64,000 nt of DNA from Hevea brasiliensis. Lineage: Eukaryota > Streptophyta > Magnoliopsida > Malpighiales > Euphorbiaceae. Below, piece by piece: positions 59,522 to 64,000 of this stretch; within the stretch, counting starts at the first letter, position 1, and each line of letters starts with the position of its first letter. Location of the stretch: contig NC_079509.1 in NCBI RefSeq assembly GCF_030052815.1, forward strand, positions 41,286,750 through 41,350,749, in the 5' to 3' direction. The notes under the pieces are model-generated. The model had not been told where the DNA came from and did no database searches. It was given only the letters and a program-made list of their open reading frames with translations. A program made the position numbers and the translations under genes.

Positions 59522-62500
59522 TGCAACACCCCCGTTTGCATAGCCTGGTAGATTTCACTGTTCCGGTGATCGGTGTCGGTCCGGACAATTAAGGGGATTA
59601 GAACCACACTTAAGACAACTAGATAAGCCACAAACACAAATAATTAGTAATTTTCAATTAGTTAAGTATAAATAAGAAAAACAGAACAGAAGAAGTTAAA
59701 CGAGCCGAGAGTCACAGCGATGGGTGACCTTATTGGGAATGACTGCGAAGTCATTTTAAACTCAAATTTCAAATCGTAAAAAGTGACGCTGAGGTCCTTA
59801 GGACCCTTATGAACACAGTGGAAAAGAGAAAATCACGAAAAAGAACTGTTAAGCCAATCAAATAATTAGGTCAGGGAGCCAGAAGAAATATGGAATTATT
59901 TGCAAACCGGGATGAACCAGTGAGGGGCAATTTGGTCAATTGACCCCGAGAGCTGACTCCTGACCTAACTGTCAAATAAAATCGGAGAAAAGAAAATTTC
60001 AGAATCGAGAATTAAATTAAAGAACTAATAGAAAAATAGAAAAAAAAAGAGGAAAATCAAAAAAGTAAAAAGGTGATGACATCATGCATGACCTCATGCA
60101 TGATGCCATAACTAAATTAATTAAATATTTATTAAATTAGATTTTGTGGTCTTCCATAAGCAAAATTGATAAAAGAAAACAAAAGAAAAAAAAAATAGAA
60201 AAATCTCTTCTTCTTCTCCTTGGTGCCACCCCACTCCCTCCTTCATTTCACCATTGCTAATCCTACATTAAGCTTGCACTTGAGCTTTAATTCCTCTACT
60301 TAACCTTAATAAATCCCCTAAAAACTTCACTAGAGCTTGTTATTGCAACTTGAGAAGAAGATTACAAGAAGAAAGAAGAGTTAAAGATAGGGTTTTGAAG
60401 ATCTAAGAAAGGTTAGTGTACTAACTTACAATTTATTTCTTTAAATGCATCATTAGTTGTTGAAATGAGCTTAAAATTAATTAAAGGAAATGAGAATATG
60501 GGGGAAGGACCACTATTGAATTTTTGGCCAGCTTGAAGGGGACCATGATTTGCATGAATTTAATGGGTTTGAATGAGTTTATGGACCTCCCTTAGATGAA
60601 TAATTATAGTTGGAAACTTTGAAATTGCTAATGATAATTAAGTAGTGAGATTAGGGTTTGGAGGCCTAGGGTTATGAGGCAAATTTTGGAGAAATGCATA
60701 AATGATGACTTTGACCTATTGTGAAGTGAAAAATGGTCAATAATGACCAAAGGAGATGTGTGGGAATTGTTAGAATGGAAGTCAAATTCGTAGGGTAAAT
60801 GCAGCATGACCAAGCCAACTTTGAAGGACCAAAACAGAAATTTTACAAGTCCAATTGATATGCCACCAATTGGGGATAAAAATAGACATAAAATGACACA
60901 ATTTTCATTAAGGAACCATGCCCAAAAACTGACCAAAACCTAGTGAACCAATTGACCAAAGTTAGTTAAGAGCAGTCTGCCACTGCACAAACTGACCAAA
61001 TGAACAGTATTTGATTAACCTGAAATTTTACCAGTAATTAGATAAGATATAGATCTAAAACATTCATGAAGAATAGCAACCCAAATTATGCCATTAACCT
61101 AATCAAATTATTGAGCAAAGTTGAGTTACTAAACCTGCAAAACTGCAGATTTTCATTTGAACAGTAAAGTTCCAATGGCTATAACTCTCTCTAGAAAACT
61201 CCGATTCAGGCGATTCTTGAACCGATGGAAACCTAAGACATAGTAGAACATTTCGTATGGAGGAAATTAGACCAAATTATGGACTTAACTTGATCAAATT
61301 ACTGAACGAAGTTGGATCAAAAATCTGCCAGAACCAAAATTGCAGCATAAGCGATTGCGTGAACAAGAATTGTATTTTGGCTATAACTTGAGCTACAAAA
61401 CTCCAATTGGGGTGATTCAAAAATGAGAATACACTTAAGACAATAAGGAACATTTTCTATGAAGGAAGGTTTGCCAAATTCCAACAGTAAAAGGACCAAT
61501 GAAACAGTGCAACTTAGGACTCCCAAAACTGAAAATTGGCAATTTTGCCTAAAAGACCTAAGCTTTGAGAAAATGACCAAAACCAACAAGTTTAGTGATC
61601 AAAATGTGGTATGTGGGTGAAGTTGGAGTTCCCATACCTATTAAGCCTTAAAAAGTCAACAATTTGTCTTGAATAGTGTAGTGAATAGTAACCCGAAACA
61701 CAAAATTTTGAAAACATCGAATTTAACACGTTAGAGCTAGGTAAATGTGAAGCTTAATTTATTTTGGATTTATTTTAAGTTTTAGTACTGAAACATTGTA
61801 AAATTGCATGTTTCAGTGGAAAAGAATACCAGGACAGAACCCGAGGAGTCGAGTCAAGGCCAACAGGCGACTCGTTTGAGGTTTGTGCACAACGTATACT
61901 TTTTATAATCATCTTTCGATACTGTTTTGAATAATATGAAATATTGGATGATGGCATTCTTATGATATTTGACTTAAATTGTTGAAAGTTATTATGCATA
62001 TTGAAATGACAATGTTTAGCAAAATATTAAACTAAGTTTTGAAACCACAATGTCATGACCATATATTTGAACACCTCACTAGCACGACTAGTGGGGGTAA
62101 TTAGTTTTGAATTTTGATTCCTTCTCTGGAGAAGTGTTGAGGTGTGCCAGTAGAAGAGGATGTGAATGGATATCCATATATTTGAGCTAGCTAGCCTTGT
62201 GATATGATTTCTCTTTAGCCTCTGGCTATTGAGATTCTATTTGTTTCGAATGGCATGATCTAACTGTGGATTTTATGAAATGTGTTTTGATACTTTGAAA
62301 TGAACTTGGTTTGCATTTAAAATCTCATAATGCATGATTTGTACTTAATTCTTATGTTCAGCCAAATTTTTGAATAAATGTGATTTAAGTTTTGCATAAA
62401 GATTATTTTAGTATGTTGTGCACCACTGAGTCCTAGTACTCAGCGATAGCTTCTATTCTTTGTCATGAGATCTGAGAGACTAGAGGAGCAAAGATTTGTC

Positions 62501-63174
62501 AAGTGTGAGGAGCCATCAGCTTGAAGCCATCGGGTATAATTTATACCCTAACTATAAATATTTCTTTTGATGTATATATTGCACATAAATGTATGGACAT
62601 GTAAAAATGGGTCTTGAGCAGTTTGTATAAAATTTGTATAAAGTTGTAATATATATTGTAATTTGAAATTCTCTTAATGTAAATTTTGTAATGATGTATC
62701 AAAATTGTTTTGTTTCTAATGAAATATGAATGGAACTATTTTATTTAAATTGAATGAAATGGATTGCTAGTATTTTGATGATCATTGGATAGTGGATTTG
62801 AAATTTGAAAGTTGATAAATGTGTTGAGAAATTGATTGAGATTGAGTATGAAATTGAAGCAATTGTTGAGAAAAATTTTTAGAAGTGTTTTTTACAGGTA
62901 TTTGAAGAACTGGTTTCTCAAAATACAGACAGAACTCTGTCAAAATTTTTATAAAATTTGTGGAAAAATAAAATGGGCCAAAATTTCCAACTAGCTTTCA
63001 ACTTAATTACATGTTTTAAATACTTATTAGAAATGCTTACCACTTATCAAAAATAAGAAAATTGTTTTAAAATCCCTTGTAGGGTACTTAATGAGTTATC
63101 GGTAGGTGAAGTTCGGTAGTTCATTAGGTATTCTACGGTATCATGTTATGCCTTACAGAGGGGTATGGTGTGAC
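59522..63174 (+). repeat. 5' LTR of element D (class 1)
   Basis: The 3,653-bp LTR starts TGCAACACCCCCG and ends GGTGTGACA, followed after 9 bases by the PBS. It contains the CpG box (CCGGTGATCGGTGTCGGTCC, 59563-59582), a degenerate CTCCAATTGGGG (61401-61412), and the first of the two hairpins intact (CTGAGT/ACTCAG, 62426-62443) with the second decayed. The element was inserted next to the TAA repeat; its duplication cannot be checked because the far end is outside the window. Confidence 0.92.
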
Positions 63175-63183
63175 ATGTTTTAG

Positions 63184-63195
63184 TGGTATCAGAGC
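63184..63195 (+). other. Primer-binding site of element D
   Basis: An exact TGGTATCAGAGC (initiator tRNA-Met) lies 9 bases after the LTR end. Confidence 0.94.
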
Positions 63196-63363
63196 AAATT
63201 TTTGAAGTATGTTTTAACTTGTGAATTTGTGTTTTTCTTTGTTAAGTACAACTGCTCAATGTCCATAATTGTTACATACAGTGCATTACATCATGAATAT
63301 GAACTAACAGAGGGAAATCTCCTTGTGTTACTTGTTCAGGAGATACCCTAACTTCAGCCTGAA
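63196..63363 (+). other. Leader of element D
   Basis: This short non-coding leader corresponds to 38099-38223 plus 41412-41454 of element C. A stop codon in the gag frame shortly before the ATG at 63364 supports that ATG as the start. Confidence 0.75.
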
Positions 63364-64000
63364 ATGAAAGAAGGGGATCGCTCAGTTGAGCAGTCTATTG
63401 AAGCTGAGGCACAAGGGGAAGCCCCAGCTTTACCGAATGTTAGTGGGTCAGCAGCACTAGCCCTACAAATGCAGCAGTTTCCTGCATAATTTGCACAGCA
63501 GATGGCTGTGATGTTTCAACAAATGGCTGGGGGTATGCCTGCTCAAGCTCCACCCCCAACACATGTGGCACAACCACTGCCTCCAGCCAGACAATATGAT
63601 AAATTATTGAAGTATGGGGCTGCAGAATTTAAGGGTACAGTGGACCCTTTAGAGGCAGAGCAATGGCTTGAAAGAATGGACATAGTGTTTAAGAAAGCGC
63701 CTTTGCCGGATGAAGTTTGAATATTACGTGTCACTACTACTGGGGATGCGTATGATTGGTGGAAGACCATCCCCACAGCTTGGTGAAGCACCGATCTTGA
63801 CACAGGATGACTTCATCGAGAGAGTTTAGGCAAATACATCCCAGATGCATATGTTGATCGAAGCGCAAGAATTTTTGAGTTTGAAACAAGGAAATCGATC
63901 GGTGGCGAGTATGAGAGGGAGTTCTCACTTTGAGTCACTATGTGGGAGTCTCCTTACTACCGAGAAGGCAAGGTGCAAGAGATTTGAGACGGGTTTGAAG
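63364..64000 (+). pseudogene. Element D gag, 5' part, runs off the window
   Basis: ATG at 63364 opens MKEGDRSVEQSIEAEAQGEA and so marks the gag start for the whole family. TAA interrupts at about 63487. FAQQMAVMFQQMAGGMP, ARQYDKLLKYGAAEFKGTVDP and AEQWLERMDIVFKK follow to a frameshift and stop near 63718. Later residues (SLKQGNRSV, KARCKRFETGLK) appear in other frames up to the edge. Particle core protein, non-functional in this copy. Confidence 0.9.

Noticed and set aside
59443..59637. Minus-strand ORF with a long leucine run
   Set aside because: It is the translation of the (TAA)21 microsatellite running into an LTR end; there is no protein evidence.
1..64000. A host gene or a new multi-gene defence or metabolic system
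   Set aside because: Every recognisable coding stretch belongs to a retroelement; remaining frames are short, broken or repeat-derived. I saw no support for a host system.

Overview
This window looks like repeat-rich nuclear DNA of a flowering plant, probably a eudicot. It is AT-rich and made almost wholly of nested, decayed LTR retrotransposons. I found no host protein gene, rRNA, intact tRNA gene or CRISPR array. I cannot name the species; a woody rosid is only a guess.

Left nest (1-26561). A Ty1/copia element on the minus strand spans about 2779-26561: RNase H end and polypurine tract at 2778, gag start at 6805, leader, primer-binding site (PBS) at 24387-24399 and 5' LTR at 24402-26561. 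A complete Ty3/gypsy Tekay-like chromovirus (element A, minus strand, 7950-23788, target-site duplication TTAAC) split the copia leader. Element A has two LTRs of about 3.46 kb, a PBS matching initiator tRNA-Met, gag, protease, RT, RNase H, integrase, chromodomain and a C/G-rich polypurine tract. Its integrase was in turn split by a 4.04 kb solo LTR (12466-16504). Another long LTR (1-2777) sits exactly at the copia 3' LTR border.

Middle nest (27048-44828). A second Tekay-like element (element C, plus strand) has a 5' LTR that now covers 11 kb. It was interrupted by a 1.5 kb Athila-like solo LTR (27843-29349, duplication CCTTA) and by a 6.0 kb element with TG..CA ends (30771-36807, duplication AGGTT). 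The 6.0 kb element carries a TATA box, a probable spliced gene of the putative gypsy-type transposase family, and several arrays of short hairpin repeats. The leader of element C holds another solo LTR (38224-41406, duplication ATAAT). Its gag-pol ends abruptly inside the integrase at about 44828.

Right nest (44829-59521). Two LTR pieces meet tail to tail at 47751/47752. An Athila-like element on the minus strand (LTR 52750-54356, gag 52603 downward) is interrupted by a solo LTR (48764-51860, duplication GTTTA) and was itself inserted into the gag of a CRM-like gypsy element (54357-57306, minus). An unrelated-orientation integrase end plus LTR (57500-59278, plus), a SINE remnant and a perfect (TAA)21 microsatellite follow.

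Right edge (59522-64000). A third Tekay-like element (element D, plus strand) begins: 5' LTR, PBS and decayed gag.

The genes once worked as retroelement replication cassettes: gag makes the particle, protease cuts the polyprotein, RT/RNase H copies RNA primed by a tRNA at the PBS and by the polypurine tract, and integrase inserts the copy. All coding copies here carry stops and frameshifts, so mobility now would need proteins supplied in trans. The least explained signals are structural: two adjacent covarying hairpins kept in every LTR class, a degenerate internal LTR module, a palindromic ACACGGGCCGTGT-type motif shared by unrelated elements, and the coding, repeat-laden 6 kb solo-LTR-like element.
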